Made by a program: the position numbers and the translations under genes
The notes under the pieces: generated by a model
Databases searched by the model: none
Told to the model about the DNA's origin: nothing
What the model saw: only the letters and a program-made list of their open reading frames with translations
Source: Lentilactobacillus diolivorans DSM 14421
GTDB taxonomy: Bacteria > Bacillota > Bacilli > Lactobacillales > Lactobacillaceae
Reading direction: 5' to 3'
Assembly (NCBI RefSeq): GCF_001434255.1
Contig: NZ_AZEY01000029.1
Coordinates: 62,001-126,000, forward strand
DNA length: 64,000 bases
In this document: piece after piece, positions 51,408 through 61,657 of the stretch
How the letters are laid out: each line of letters starts with the position of its first letter
Position numbering within the stretch: the first letter of the stretch is position 1

Positions 51408-53522
51408 ATGAAGTTTGATCTTAAGAAGTCGCTATTTGTTTCAATGGCTGCTCTTGGATTAATTGCAGCGGCCGGCGTTGCTAATGCGCAACCAGCAAGT
51501 GCCAAGACTTATGCTCGAGTGACAATGAACCGAAAGATGTCAACCGATCCAACAACCCGTAACGTTACCTTTACTGGTAATAATGCACTATATACCAAGG
51601 CGGGGACCTTGCGAGGCGCTCGAGTTGTTGCCCGAACCGGTACGTTAAACAGTTTAGCCAAATCGGGTTCGTCATCCGATAACTTTAGAGCTTACCGGGT
51701 TGCCACAACGAACCGAAATTCTGTTTACTACAAGATTGTTTCTTATGATGGTAATTATCGTGGTTGGATTTATGGTGGTAAAAGTACCGGTACGTTTGGT
51801 GGTGGGATTACCCAATTTAACACTTTCCAAACGGGGACCATCACTGATGCGATGAAGAACAGTACGTATAAATTCGCCAATACCGGGGTTGCCAATGATG
51901 GTAAGACGGTGACCTATGTTCAACCAGCTTGGACACAGTATAAAGTTGGTCGGGCAATTCTTGATTCATCACCATACACCAATGCAACCTTTAAGATTGA
52001 CCAAACAGGTACTAGAACCCGTGAAGGCGATCAGTGGGTTCACATTACAGCCGTTGATACGAATAATTCTGCTGCCAATGGTTGGATTTTATTTAGTGGA
52101 TTAACTCAGGCTCAAACACCGATTGCGGATAACGCCATTCGAATTAATTTGGTTGATCCAAGTAACAATAACAATGTTGTTAAATCATTTGACTGGTCCA
52201 AGACGGGAGTTACCAAAGATAGCCTGTTAGGAACGCAATCGAATGGTAACTGGACGATTGCTTCTGGTGATCAGAGTGCCATTCAAAGCAGTATCCGGAA
52301 CGCCTTAAACGGAACCGGCTTTAACTTGGATACATTAACCAATGCGCAGTTAAGTGCGTTGGCACAGGCTAAATTTGGTGGTTCCATCAACTTAAATGTT
52401 AACAAGGCAACGGCAATTGCTGATAATGCCGTTCGAATTAACATTATGGATAGCAACGGTAATGTGATCAAATCATTTGATTATAACAAGTCCGGCGCTA
52501 CCAAGGGGACACCATTAGGTTCACAAGTTAATGGTAATTGGACTCTCGCAGGTAATGACCAGACTCAAATTCAAAATCAAATTAATAGTACGTTGAATGG
52601 AACTGGTTATAACTTGACATTGACATCAGCCCAGATTTCTCAAATTGCCCAAGCAACATTTGGAAATGGTGTTTATATCAGTGCGAATAGTAATGCTCAG
52701 ATTGCTGATACGGTTGCTCGGATTAACTTTGTAAATCCATCTGGAACCACGGTTGGTCATATTGACTTTACGAAGAGTGGCGCCGCTAAGGGTAATCCAG
52801 TTGGTACTTGGAATGGTTCTGCATGGGTTCTTTCCGATACGGATGCCAACTCAATTAACAACTCTGCCAGAAATGTCTTGAATGCATTGGGATACGCATT
52901 ACCAAATAATGGTAATATGTCAGATGCTCAAAGGGCGATTGTAGCTTCAACGAGATTTGGAACTTCGACTAACTTGAATGTGCTGCCAACCAGTTCGGCG
53001 TACAGTACAATTCAACCGCGTGGCTACGATCCTAGCAACTTCCTTGGAAGCAAATGGACATCATCTGCGTTGAGAGTAGCGCCATCTAACCATGTTGCAG
53101 TTACACAACCCTTCCCTGGCACGGAAAAGGGAAGTTATAGTGCAACAGATCTTTACAATTTAAGTGATGCTGATAAAACTGCTTTTAATAATATTGTTAA
53201 GAACTATTCAGCACAGGATATTAACAGTTTGAATAAAGCGTTCAAGGCCGATGCTCTGGGTGCATACGTGATACCATCTGCTCGACTTAGCTTTACGACT
53301 GGTCCTCAGGGAACGTCGTTTACTGCGGCTAGCTTAAACAGTTATTTAACCACTAATGGTTTGACGACCTTGAAGTCGGCTGATTACCCAGTCTTTGTTC
53401 AGGGAACTGGTTTGTCAAGCTTCGGGAACATTACCTATACGCTCCAAACCAGTGATACTGACGGTGGGACAAACGGTTCACCGGTAAATGCCTACTATTC
53501 CTATAACTCTAGTAACAACTAA
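51408..53522 (+). CDS. S-layer-type secreted protein 2 (three C-terminal modules)
   Basis: The 704-residue protein is very similar to paralogue 1 over the first ~330 residues. It has signal peptide KKSLFVSMAALGLIAAAG, cleavage near PASAK, TREGDQWVHITA near 210, and the wall-binding motif YRGWIYGGK. Three modules follow (IADNAIRINLVDPS, IADNAVRINIMDS, and a variant IADTVARINFVNPS), then a C-terminal domain with SFTTGPQGTSF and GGTNGSPVNAYYSY shared with paralogue 1. The two are probably a recent duplication separated by the permease-usp pair. Confidence 0.87.
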   Translation: MKFDLKKSLFVSMAALGLIAAAGVANAQPASAKTYARVTMNRKMSTDPTTRNVTFTGNNALYTKAGTLRGARVVARTGTLNSLAKSGSSSDNFRAYRVATTNRNSVYYKIVSYDGNYRGWIYGGKSTGTFGGGITQFNTFQTGTITDAMKNSTYKFANTGVANDGKTVTYVQPAWTQYKVGRAILDSSPYTNATFKIDQTGTRTREGDQWVHITAVDTNNSAANGWILFSGLTQAQTPIADNAIRINLVDPSNNNNVVKSFDWSKTGVTKDSLLGTQSNGNWTIASGDQSAIQSSIRNALNGTGFNLDTLTNAQLSALAQAKFGGSINLNVNKATAIADNAVRINIMDSNGNVIKSFDYNKSGATKGTPLGSQVNGNWTLAGNDQTQIQNQINSTLNGTGYNLTLTSAQISQIAQATFGNGVYISANSNAQIADTVARINFVNPSGTTVGHIDFTKSGAAKGNPVGTWNGSAWVLSDTDANSINNSARNVLNALGYALPNNGNMSDAQRAIVASTRFGTSTNLNVLPTSSAYSTIQPRGYDPSNFLGSKWTSSALRVAPSNHVAVTQPFPGTEKGSYSATDLYNLSDADKTAFNNIVKNYSAQDINSLNKAFKADALGAYVIPSARLSFTTGPQGTSFTAASLNSYLTTNGLTTLKSADYPVFVQGTGLSSFGNITYTLQTSDTDGGTNGSPVNAYYSYNSSNN

Positions 53523-53540
53523 TGATTAGTAACCATTAAG

Positions 53541-53582
53541 AGAAAGTCTTTCTATCATGATTTTGATGGAAGGGCTTTTTCT
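53541..53582 (+). terminator. Terminator of S-layer paralogue 2
   Basis: Imperfect stem around CTATCA / TTGATGG with a T5 end. Confidence 0.7.
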
Positions 53583-53791
53583 GTATTACAGCTAAATTAA
53601 GAATATAAGACAAAAATAATGAAATGTAGAGCAAAATATATATCGGTGTTATGATCAAGACATGGGGATGATTAGGACAATTTGAACAACTGTCCATTAT
53701 TCTTAGATGCCTAATTATTGTATGGCAAATCATGTTGTTGCAGTTTATAATAAACACGTGGTTAACAAATATGTATCGGGGGATGAATCGA

Positions 53792-55654
53792 ATGAGAATG
53801 GATCTTAAGAAGTCACTTTTTGTTTCAGCGACTGCTTTGGGATTATTTACTGCTATCGGGGCGGTAAATAGTACGACAGCAAATGCAAAAACAAGAGTGC
53901 GGGTAACATCTAATCGCGCAATGACGAGCGATGCAAGTTCGCGGAACGTTAATTTTACAGGTAGCTCTGCCTTATATAACAAGGCTGGTACTTTGAAAGG
54001 CGCTCGTAAAGTTGCGTCAACCAGTCGATTAAGTCGTTTGGCGGGAACTCAATCGTCAACAGATAACGTTCGGGCATATCGAGTTGCCAGAACTAATCGT
54101 GGTTCTATCTATTATAAGGTTGTTACTTTTAATGGTAACTATCGTGGCTGGATTTATGGTGGTAAGAGTACTGCTGATTTTGGTGGTGGCGTTCGTCAAT
54201 ATGACACTTTCCAAACGGGTGCATTAAGTGATGCCCAGAAGAATGGCACATTTACGATTGCAAATCCGGGAACGACAAATGATGGTAAGACGGTTACATA
54301 TAAACAGCCAGCATGGACCCAATATAAGGTTGGCCGTCAGATTACTGATTCCAGCCCATTAAAGGGTGCCACCTTTAAGATTGACCAGGTAGGAACCCGA
54401 ACTCGTGAGAATGATCAATGGGTTCACATTACGGCAACTGATACTTCTAAGTCAGCTGCAAATGGCTGGATTTTGTTCTCTGGGTTAACTTCAGCTACGA
54501 ATTCCGGTAGTGGGTCGACGACTACTGATACGGTTGCGGATAATGCTATCAAGATTAATGTGGTTGATTCATCAAATAGTCAACCAATTACATCAATTAC
54601 GTACACCAAGAATGGTGTCAAGAAGGATGACACGTTAGGGCTGTTAACTAACGGTGTTTGGACGTTACAAACGGCTGATCAAAATGCCTTGCAAACACAA
54701 TTGGCAGCAGCTTTGAAGACCGCCGCTCCAAATAGCTACTATCCATCAACACTTACCGCCGCTCAAATTCAAACATTGGCACAAGGAAAATTCGGCTCGA
54801 CAATTACGTTAGTTGTTACTAAGGGCACGGCACCAATCGCGGATAAGGCTGTTCGTGTATACTTGGTAGATCCAAATGGTAACAACATCAAGTATATCGA
54901 TTACACGAATACTTCTGCGGTTAACGGTAACACCTTGGGGACTCAGAATGGTTCAACGTGGACATTAGCTGCCAGTGATGCTACAGCCCTTCAGGATCAA
55001 ATTAATAAGGCATTGGTTGGGACTGGCTATGCGCTTCCTAATGGTGCATTAACGGCTGCTAATCAAACAACATTGGCTCAGGCAACGTTTGGGGGAACAT
55101 CTAAGATTTACACTGTTGCAAATAATGTGCCCGAAGCAGGGTATTCAGCAATGTTACCTTATACCAACGATGCCACACCTGGAGTTCTTACTGTGAAGGC
55201 AGGGCCAACAATTGACGCTTCATATAACGGTCATTCTGTTAGCGATATTCGTTCTTGGGATCAATCATGGGCGATTGATTGGTCATCCAAAGACAAACTT
55301 AATACATCCGTGAAAGATGAAGCAGATGCTGAGGCTGCAAATAAACTCTTTTTAGGGGCTGCGAGAAGTCAGTACATTGCTAATGGTAATATGCAAATTG
55401 GTAGTGGTAATGGTACATTTAAGGGTGCAGATGTTTTGAAGACACTAACCTCTAGCAATGGTGGGACTTTGAATTCGCCAATCTATCCTGTTCTTACTTA
55501 CAACTCTGGGTGGTTTGGTTCTGGGGTTAATAGAACAGTGACCGTAAAATGGTATCATCTCGTATATACTGCGGCTAAAGTGGATGACGGCACATATGGT
55601 ACACCGGTTAAAGTTTATTACGATGTTTCAAGTCAACCAGTTCAAGATAATTAA
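53792..55654 (+). CDS. S-layer-type secreted protein 3 (two modules)
   Basis: The 620-residue protein starts at the ATG at 53792, 9 nt behind GGGGG; the longer frame from 53732 lacks a ribosome site. Signal peptide KKSLFVSATALGLFTAIG is cleaved near ANAKT. The N-terminal wall-binding region has YRGWIYGGKS and TRENDQWVHITA. A Gly/Ser/Thr linker (NSGSGSTTTD) precedes two modules (IADKAVRVYLVDPNG type), then a C-terminal domain with NSPIYPV and YGTPVKVYYD as in paralogues 1 and 2. Its own terminator follows. Confidence 0.87.
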   Translation: MRMDLKKSLFVSATALGLFTAIGAVNSTTANAKTRVRVTSNRAMTSDASSRNVNFTGSSALYNKAGTLKGARKVASTSRLSRLAGTQSSTDNVRAYRVARTNRGSIYYKVVTFNGNYRGWIYGGKSTADFGGGVRQYDTFQTGALSDAQKNGTFTIANPGTTNDGKTVTYKQPAWTQYKVGRQITDSSPLKGATFKIDQVGTRTRENDQWVHITATDTSKSAANGWILFSGLTSATNSGSGSTTTDTVADNAIKINVVDSSNSQPITSITYTKNGVKKDDTLGLLTNGVWTLQTADQNALQTQLAAALKTAAPNSYYPSTLTAAQIQTLAQGKFGSTITLVVTKGTAPIADKAVRVYLVDPNGNNIKYIDYTNTSAVNGNTLGTQNGSTWTLAASDATALQDQINKALVGTGYALPNGALTAANQTTLAQATFGGTSKIYTVANNVPEAGYSAMLPYTNDATPGVLTVKAGPTIDASYNGHSVSDIRSWDQSWAIDWSSKDKLNTSVKDEADAEAANKLFLGAARSQYIANGNMQIGSGNGTFKGADVLKTLTSSNGGTLNSPIYPVLTYNSGWFGSGVNRTVTVKWYHLVYTAAKVDDGTYGTPVKVYYDVSSQPVQDN

Positions 55655-55667
55655 TAATTTGAATTTA

Positions 55668-55707
55668 AAGAGTCCGAAAACCACATTTCCGGTTTTCAGA
55701 CTTTTTA
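55668..55707 (+). terminator. Terminator of S-layer paralogue 3
   Basis: AAAGAGTC-CGAAAACC pairs with GGTTTTC-AGACTTTTT. Confidence 0.85.
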
Positions 55708-56075
55708 ATACATAGAATCACTACTCTTTTAGTAAAAAAGCATAGCATAATTATATCTAATGACTTCATCTTTATATTCACAAAACGTTCATATTTTGGT
55801 CACATTTGGAAATCGTCTTTTAGGCCTTGATCCACGTGTGTGCAACCGGTTTAACAATTATTTATGGATTTATTAAACTATGAAGATTTGACTATTCTGT
55901 GAATTCTTAGGAAATTTATGCATTTATTTTGCTTTTTGTTAGATTGTTTTACTACTGTAATTTTAGTGTAATAAATCTGTGAAATTGTCTAATTTTAGTA
56001 ATGTCATTCTTTTTTTCCCGCGTTATACTAAATATATTCTTTGCGGAGACGCAAGAAAAATTGGAGGAATTTATT
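55708..56075. other. Intergenic leader region of S-layer paralogue 4
   Basis: An AT-rich region containing TATACT at 56024-56029, within CGTTATACTAAA-like sequence as upstream of paralogue 2. A good -35 was not seen. No coding frame. Confidence 0.5.
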
Positions 56076-57605
56076 TTGAAGAAAAATCTCAAAAAGTCAC
56101 TGTTTGTTGGCTTAGCAGCATTGAGCTTCGTTGCCGTTGCTGGTACTGCCACTCAAGCAAGTGCTAAGAGTTATGCCAAGGCTACCTCAAACACAGCTTT
56201 GACTTCAGACGCTACAAAACGTAACGTTACTTTCACCGGAACAAGTGCTTTATATACTAAAGCCGGTACTTTAAAGGGTGCCCGCGTAGTTGCTGGAAAA
56301 TCAACTTTAAGTAATTTAGCTGCATCAAAGGATTCAAAAGATAATTTCCGTGCTTATCGTGTTGCGACAACTAACCGTGGTTCAGTTTACTACAAAGTTG
56401 CTTCATTTGATGGTAACTATCGTGGCTGGATTTATGGTGGTAAAGACAAGACAACCATTGCTGGTGGCATCAAGTCATACGACACATTCACAGCCGGAAC
56501 TTTAACTGACGATCAAAAGAATTCAACTTACAAGATCGGCCAAACCGGTACTGCAAATGACTTCAAGACCGTTACTTATACTTATCCTGCATGGACACAA
56601 TACAAACAGGGTCGTGTTATCACCGACTCAACACCATATAAGGAAGCAACATTTAAGATTGACCAAACCGGTACTCGTACCCGTGAAGGCGATCAATGGG
56701 TTCACATTACCGCAACTGACACTAAGAACTCGGCTGCAAATGGTTGGATTTTAGCTTCTGGTTTACAAAAGGCCGGTGACACAACTCCTGGCGATACTTT
56801 TGATGCCAACAAGAGCGTTAAGGTTCAATATCGTGACACAACCACTGGCAAGACATTGGACAAGACCAACACTTGGACAACTGCCGGTTCAGATTCTAAG
56901 CAGGGTGCAGCTGTTAACGCTAACTACGTTGATAATAGCGGTCGAACATTAGGTGCCTTCATTACCAACACTAAAGCACCTTCCGGCTATGCATTCAAGA
57001 CTAACGATGGCAGGGACGTTGCTGCTGATGGTTCTAACTTAACTTCAGCACCAGCTCTTTCGAACGCCACTTTTGGTGCAACCCTGACTCTTGATGTGAC
57101 ACCTGTTGCTGGTTCAACCAAGGTTTCCTTCTACCAAGACGGAACTAACGGTTCATCAATCACTGCTTTGAAGGCCAGTGACTTTGCATTAGGCTTCCCA
57201 GGATTGACTGATTCAGCTCAATCAACTGCTTTGCCTGCTGGTGGCGATAAGACTGGTACATTTACATTTGCCAAGTACTTTGCTGCTGATGGTCCATTTG
57301 CCAAGGCGCTTGAGGGTTCAAACACTGCATACAAGGCCAAGGCTGGTTCATTAATTGATCCTGACAATGGTAACAAAGCTACTGGTTTTGACAAAGTTGG
57401 CTTCTTCGGTCAAAACGTACCTGGTGATAACGGTGCATCGCGTTACTTCTATGTATATGATGCAGCTGCTTCTGATGCTAACAATGCCGCAACGTTGAGC
57501 AATGGTTCAACTGTTAAGGTGGCATTCCAACGTTTCGTAACCAAGGATGCTGTTAACACTAAAGATGCTAACCAAAATGCTAATACAAACTACATTGCAC
57601 AATAA
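56076..57605 (+). CDS. S-layer-type secreted protein 4, probably highly expressed
   Basis: The 509-residue protein starts at TTG (56076), 8 nt behind GGAGG. It has signal peptide KKSLFVGLAALSFVAVAG, cleavage near ASAKS, and the wall-binding region with YRGWIYGGK and TREGDQWVHITA. The C-terminal half is distinct: one module-like region VKVQYRDTTTGKTLDKTN, then NATFGATLTLDVTP and an acidic, Ala-rich end. Codons are strongly biased to GGT, AAC, AAG, TTC, TAC and ACT/ACC, unlike the neighbouring paralogues, which indicates high expression. This and paralogue 6 are candidates for the main S-layer protein. Confidence 0.88.
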   Translation: MKKNLKKSLFVGLAALSFVAVAGTATQASAKSYAKATSNTALTSDATKRNVTFTGTSALYTKAGTLKGARVVAGKSTLSNLAASKDSKDNFRAYRVATTNRGSVYYKVASFDGNYRGWIYGGKDKTTIAGGIKSYDTFTAGTLTDDQKNSTYKIGQTGTANDFKTVTYTYPAWTQYKQGRVITDSTPYKEATFKIDQTGTRTREGDQWVHITATDTKNSAANGWILASGLQKAGDTTPGDTFDANKSVKVQYRDTTTGKTLDKTNTWTTAGSDSKQGAAVNANYVDNSGRTLGAFITNTKAPSGYAFKTNDGRDVAADGSNLTSAPALSNATFGATLTLDVTPVAGSTKVSFYQDGTNGSSITALKASDFALGFPGLTDSAQSTALPAGGDKTGTFTFAKYFAADGPFAKALEGSNTAYKAKAGSLIDPDNGNKATGFDKVGFFGQNVPGDNGASRYFYVYDAAASDANNAATLSNGSTVKVAFQRFVTKDAVNTKDANQNANTNYIAQ

Positions 57606-58141
57606 TTTAGTTTGCAATTAGTTTGCTGGCTAATACCAGGAAATTAAATAAGGGGGCTCGGGCAATGTATTTTGCTCGGCCTTCTTTTTTACATAAAGCA
57701 CTGATTATAAAGGTTGCTTTATATTGAATTGATAATTGATAACACCACAATGCATCATTTTAACTTTACAAAATATATGATTTGTTCAAGATGCAACTTT
57801 TCAAGCAGGTTGCATTACTGACAAGGGTTGTTCAAGCCATTCCTTGTTGGTTCACTAGAAAGAAAGCCAAGACGAGATTTTGTCTTGGCTTTTTTGGTGC
57901 AAATGTCGAGGAGAGTCCCGTGGATTACTAATGTATGATTATAGAAAGAAGGTTTTAAAAATACAGAATTTAAATGGTTGCTAATTGATCAGAAATGTCA
58001 CTGGGTGAGTAACAGATATTCAAAGAATAGGGGTTATATTAATGTCTCTTATTTTTGGTCATTTACAAAATAGCCTTTATTCCTTATCATTCAAGGTAGT
58101 ATAATAAATTTGTAGTTATCATCATTGAGGAGGAACGGGTC
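57606..58141. other. Intergenic region with two successive terminators
   Basis: A hairpin at about 57650-57690 (GGGCTCGGGCAA / TTGCTCGGCC, T6) ends paralogue 4. A second, cleaner hairpin at 57863-57895 (AAAGCCAAGAC / GTCTTGGCTTT, T6) follows ~175 bp later. The stretch between has no coding frame; a small RNA ending there is possible. TATAAT at 58101-58106 may be the -10 of paralogue 5. Confidence 0.5.
57863..57895 (+). terminator. Strong isolated terminator
   Basis: A perfect 11-bp stem with T6, without an obvious gene in front of it (see region note). Confidence 0.8.
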
Positions 58142-59191
58142 ATGAATAAAATGTTACATAAATCACTTTTTATTGGGATTACGGCTTTAGGGCTATTTGC
58201 TGCTGCGGGGGTGGCCAGCTCACAAACTGTTAGTGCTAAGAGTAAGGCTGTTAAAGTTACCAAAAATTACGCGACAAAGAGTGCCGGAGCCGATCGAAAC
58301 GTCATTCCAACTGGCAATTATGCGATTTATACCAAGCCTGGAACTGTAAAGGGTGCACGAATGGTTGCAAGTAAAGGAACGTTGCGAGGATTAGCCGGTT
58401 CACAAAATTCCAAAGATTACTTCCGGGCTTACCGGGTCGCTAAAACGAATAAGGGATCGTGGTACGCAAAAGTTGTTACTTTTGATTATAAAAATCGCGG
58501 CTGGATTTACGTTGGCAAGACAAATCCAGATGATGATTGGGCATCAGTAGGCTTTGGCTTGAAGCATACCGAAACGACTCATACTGCGGCAATGCCGGGA
58601 ACGACAACTGTTAAATTAACTAACCCCGGCATTACCAATGTGCTTTGGAATGCCCCTTATCGTTCACAATATCGGGCCGAAAAAACTATTGACGATACAG
58701 AGCCCTATGGTGGCGAAAACTTTACGGTTACTAAATCTGTTGAAATGACTCGTGAAGGCACGCCTTACTATTATATTGTTAACCAAGATCGACCTTCTAT
58801 TCGTGGCTGGATTTATGCTGGTGCCGTGATCGAACAGGTTCCGGTTCCAACAGACCCGGTCCCAAATAACGTTGTTTTTGCAAAAATTATTGACGCTGAT
58901 TCTGGCTATGAAGTTGGAACACCAACACTTACCAATACCAATACAAGCTTGACTAATGCCGCTGCTTTTTTGACAACTGAATTAGGAAATGGTTCAACTG
59001 ACGAGGCTAAATTAGGAGCTTATGCCCCCGGCTACACGTACAGCACATTAAGCGCGGCTGACAAAAGTGCAAATTATAGTGCAATTGCGAATGCAGCTTA
59101 CGGAAGTACTGTAACCGTTAAAGCACGTTTAGCTTCTAAAGCTCCTGCCGATACGCTAGTGGATGCAACGTTGGCTAATGCAACTAAATAA
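58142..59191 (+). CDS. S-layer-type secreted protein 5 (short form)
   Basis: This is the smallest paralogue, 349 residues. Signal peptide HKSLFIGITALGLFAAAG is cleaved near SAKSK; the N-terminal region has YAIYTKPGTVKGARM, NRGWIYVGKTNPDD, then TREGTPYYYI and IRGWIYAGAV. After a Pro-rich hinge (VPVPTDPVPN) there is one ~95-residue module (FAKIIDADSGYEVG ... YGSTVTVKA). It lacks the C-terminal domain of the larger members. GGAGGAAC precedes the ATG. A minimal form of the family, complete in itself. Confidence 0.85.
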   Translation: MNKMLHKSLFIGITALGLFAAAGVASSQTVSAKSKAVKVTKNYATKSAGADRNVIPTGNYAIYTKPGTVKGARMVASKGTLRGLAGSQNSKDYFRAYRVAKTNKGSWYAKVVTFDYKNRGWIYVGKTNPDDDWASVGFGLKHTETTHTAAMPGTTTVKLTNPGITNVLWNAPYRSQYRAEKTIDDTEPYGGENFTVTKSVEMTREGTPYYYIVNQDRPSIRGWIYAGAVIEQVPVPTDPVPNNVVFAKIIDADSGYEVGTPTLTNTNTSLTNAAAFLTTELGNGSTDEAKLGAYAPGYTYSTLSAADKSANYSAIANAAYGSTVTVKARLASKAPADTLVDATLANATK

Positions 59192-59256
59192 TTACGACTT
59201 AACACAGAAATCCAATCCATGTGACTGGGACATCATTCGATAAATAGTTATTTTTC

Positions 59257-59310
59257 AAAAATCCCGTAAGATCAGTTTGTAAAACGCTGATTTTACGGGA
59301 TTTTCGTTTT
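59257..59310 (+). terminator. Terminator of S-layer paralogue 5
   Basis: AAAATCCCGTAA pairs with TTACGGGATTTT across an inner stem (ATCAG / CTGAT). Confidence 0.85.
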
Positions 59311-59439
59311 GTAAGGTATTACGATATAGATTTTTGACTATTGTCCCGCTTGGACCTGATCTTAGATTGTGTGATTATTTAGAATTAGTGCTTGCTTAAA
59401 TGTTTCATGGGAAGATTTTTTCAAATGGGGAACACCGTG

Positions 59440-59589
59440 ATGATTTGGATGAAAATATGGGCACTACTTTTTTGCCTTTTGTATTTGTTTTCTTATGAGT
59501 TAGGGTATCACACTGAGAAGAAGCCAAAATGGAATTGTGACGATATAATGAACGTGTCATGGTTTGAATTTATTGCGGTTAAAGTGTGA
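59440..59589 (+). CDS. Possible small single-helix membrane protein
   Basis: The frame encodes 49 residues, MIWMKIWALLFCLLYLF then a polar tail with CDDIMNVSW. GGGGAA lies 9 nt before the ATG. One hydrophobic helix is plausible, but there is no homology to guide and the codons are not biased; it could be chance. Confidence 0.3.
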   Translation: MIWMKIWALLFCLLYLFSYELGYHTEKKPKWNCDDIMNVSWFEFIAVKV

Positions 59590-59882
59590 ATTTTCTTTGA
59601 CGTTACAATTAAATTTTGATGAGATTATGAGAATGATGGGCCTGATATTCTTATCGAAAATCCTAATAATTAAATATTTATCGAGAATAAGTATTGATAT
59701 AAAAGGGTTTTAGCGTTTATGGAAACGTTAAAGTTTGTTGGACAATAAATGAGATAATAGTAAATGGGGTTCAACATAATAGTACCTTTCGGTTTACATT
59801 AGTTACGAGGGGTGATAGTATACTTTCTAGAGGGGCGAGAGTTACATATCGCGTCTAATATCTTTACAGGGGGAATTCAAAC
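59590..59882. other. Leader region of S-layer paralogue 6
   Basis: A long, AT-rich leader with TATACT at 59819-59824, GATAAT at 59753-59758, and the ribosome site AGGGGG near the start. L. brevis slp genes have long, stable leaders with several promoters, and the same could apply here. No paired -35 was certain. Confidence 0.45.
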
Positions 59883-61448
59883 ATGAAGAATACTATGAAG
59901 CGTTCATTGTTTGCAGGTTTAGCTGCATTATCATTTGTAGCTGTTGCCGGTGCATCAACCAACGCTAGTGCTGCTAAGAAGAGCTATAAGATTGATTTTA
60001 ATCAAGCTTCTAGTTCATCGACAGCAACAAGTCGTAACTATGTACCAACTGGCTCAAATGCATTATACACAAAGGCCGGAGTTTTAAAGAGTGCTCGTAA
60101 GGTTGCTGATACATCAACATTACAAAACCTTGCTAACTCAAAGAAAGGTAACGATTACTTCCGTGGCTACCGTGTTGCTAAGTTAAGCAACGGTTCATAC
60201 TACATGAAAGTGGTTACCTTTGATAAAGCATACCGTGGCTGGATCTACGTTGGTAAGACTGATCCTCGTACCAATTATCAAAGTGTTTCAACTGGCTTGA
60301 AATACACTGATACGACCCAAGACACAACTTCATCACTTACTGATGCTCAAAAGAAAGCAACTTACCAAATCCAAAACCCAGGAACAACTTTTGAAGCTCA
60401 AACCTTCAAAGCTCCTGCATACACTCAATACAAGATCGGCCGTAACACAACTGATACCACTAACTACAAGGAAGATACATTTACTATTACCCAAGCAGCT
60501 AAGCGGACTCGTGAGGGTGACCAATGGGTTTACGTTAACGATGCTAAGAACCCTAGCGTAAATGGCTGGATTCTTCAATCATCATTGAAGGAAGCAACTC
60601 CTTCAACTGATACCATCGCTGACAATGCTATTCGCATCAACTTAACTGATGCAACTGGCAAGGCTATCAAGTCTGTTGACTACACTAAGACTGGTGCTAC
60701 TAAAGGTACTACTTTAGCAACTGATGGTAAGACATTGGCTGACACTGATACTAGTGCAATCAACACTTTGATTACTAATGCTTTAGCTGGTACTGCTAAT
60801 GCTTCAGCCTTCACTTCATTGAGTGATACGCAAAAAGCTACTTTAGCTGCAGCTAAGTTTGGTTCAGCTGTTACCTTACAACTTGGTGCTACCAAGTCAG
60901 TTGGTAATGATCAAACAACGGTTAGTCAAGTTTGGAACGCAACTGTTTATGACTCATTGAGTGGAAGCAAATCAGCACGTGCTGCTGGTAAGATTGCTAC
61001 TATGATTCCGTTCTTCAACAGTAACGTTAACTTTACTAACGCTATGAACAAGTTCAATGCTGATCCTGATGTTAAGGGTAGCAAGAATGATGTCATTTCT
61101 AAAGCAACCTTACAAGCTGCCTTCAAGAAGGATGGTTTGGATACTGTCTACTTGAAGATTACCCCAACCATTCTTCCACGTATCGGTGGTGGTTTCTTGG
61201 ATAACATTGACCCAACCGGACTTTATATGAAGGCTGATCTTGACTATGATGCACTTCCTGCTACCATTCATTATGGTGACAAGATCCAACTTTCATATCA
61301 ATATGAAGGCGGTGCATTGTATCACAAGGCATTCAACCAGACTATCTTCCCTAACATTACTCAAAATGCTGATGGATATTATGAATTACCAATCAATGAT
61401 GATATCTTGAATGCCATTCTTGATGCAATTGTTCGTTACGGAATCTAA
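59883..61448 (+). CDS. S-layer-type secreted protein 6, probably highly expressed
   Basis: The 521-residue protein has signal peptide KRSLFAGLAALSFVAVAG cleaved near SAAK, the wall-binding region with SNALYTKAGVLKSAR and YRGWIYVGKT, then TREGDQWVYV. One module follows (IADNAIRINLTDATGK ... KFGSAVTLQL). The C-terminal part (about 345-521) is unlike paralogues 1-3, with beta-prone and Tyr-rich segments (QLSYQYEGGALYHK). Codon use is strongly optimised (AAC, TAC, TTC, AAG, GGT, ACT), as in paralogue 4. It lacks cysteine. Confidence 0.88.
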   Translation: MKNTMKRSLFAGLAALSFVAVAGASTNASAAKKSYKIDFNQASSSSTATSRNYVPTGSNALYTKAGVLKSARKVADTSTLQNLANSKKGNDYFRGYRVAKLSNGSYYMKVVTFDKAYRGWIYVGKTDPRTNYQSVSTGLKYTDTTQDTTSSLTDAQKKATYQIQNPGTTFEAQTFKAPAYTQYKIGRNTTDTTNYKEDTFTITQAAKRTREGDQWVYVNDAKNPSVNGWILQSSLKEATPSTDTIADNAIRINLTDATGKAIKSVDYTKTGATKGTTLATDGKTLADTDTSAINTLITNALAGTANASAFTSLSDTQKATLAAAKFGSAVTLQLGATKSVGNDQTTVSQVWNATVYDSLSGSKSARAAGKIATMIPFFNSNVNFTNAMNKFNADPDVKGSKNDVISKATLQAAFKKDGLDTVYLKITPTILPRIGGGFLDNIDPTGLYMKADLDYDALPATIHYGDKIQLSYQYEGGALYHKAFNQTIFPNITQNADGYYELPINDDILNAILDAIVRYGI

Positions 61449-61467
61449 TCTGATTATAGTTAGAATT

Positions 61468-61504
61468 GAAAAGAACCAACCACTTGGCTGGCTCTTTTCT
61501 TTTA
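61468..61504 (+). terminator. Terminator of S-layer paralogue 6
   Basis: GAAAAGAACCAACCA pairs with TGGCTGGCTCTTTTC and is followed by a T-run. Confidence 0.8.
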
Positions 61505-61657
61505 CCTAATTTTAGTAACATTACAAGCTGCATAGGTTAATGATACGCAATTGTAACCTTTGATAAGTGGAAGTAATGACTAAATAGTTTATAATGATAG
61601 GTAGTTAACAATTACTGTTAGCTACTTATCTTACATAAAGATATAGGAGGGGAGTTC

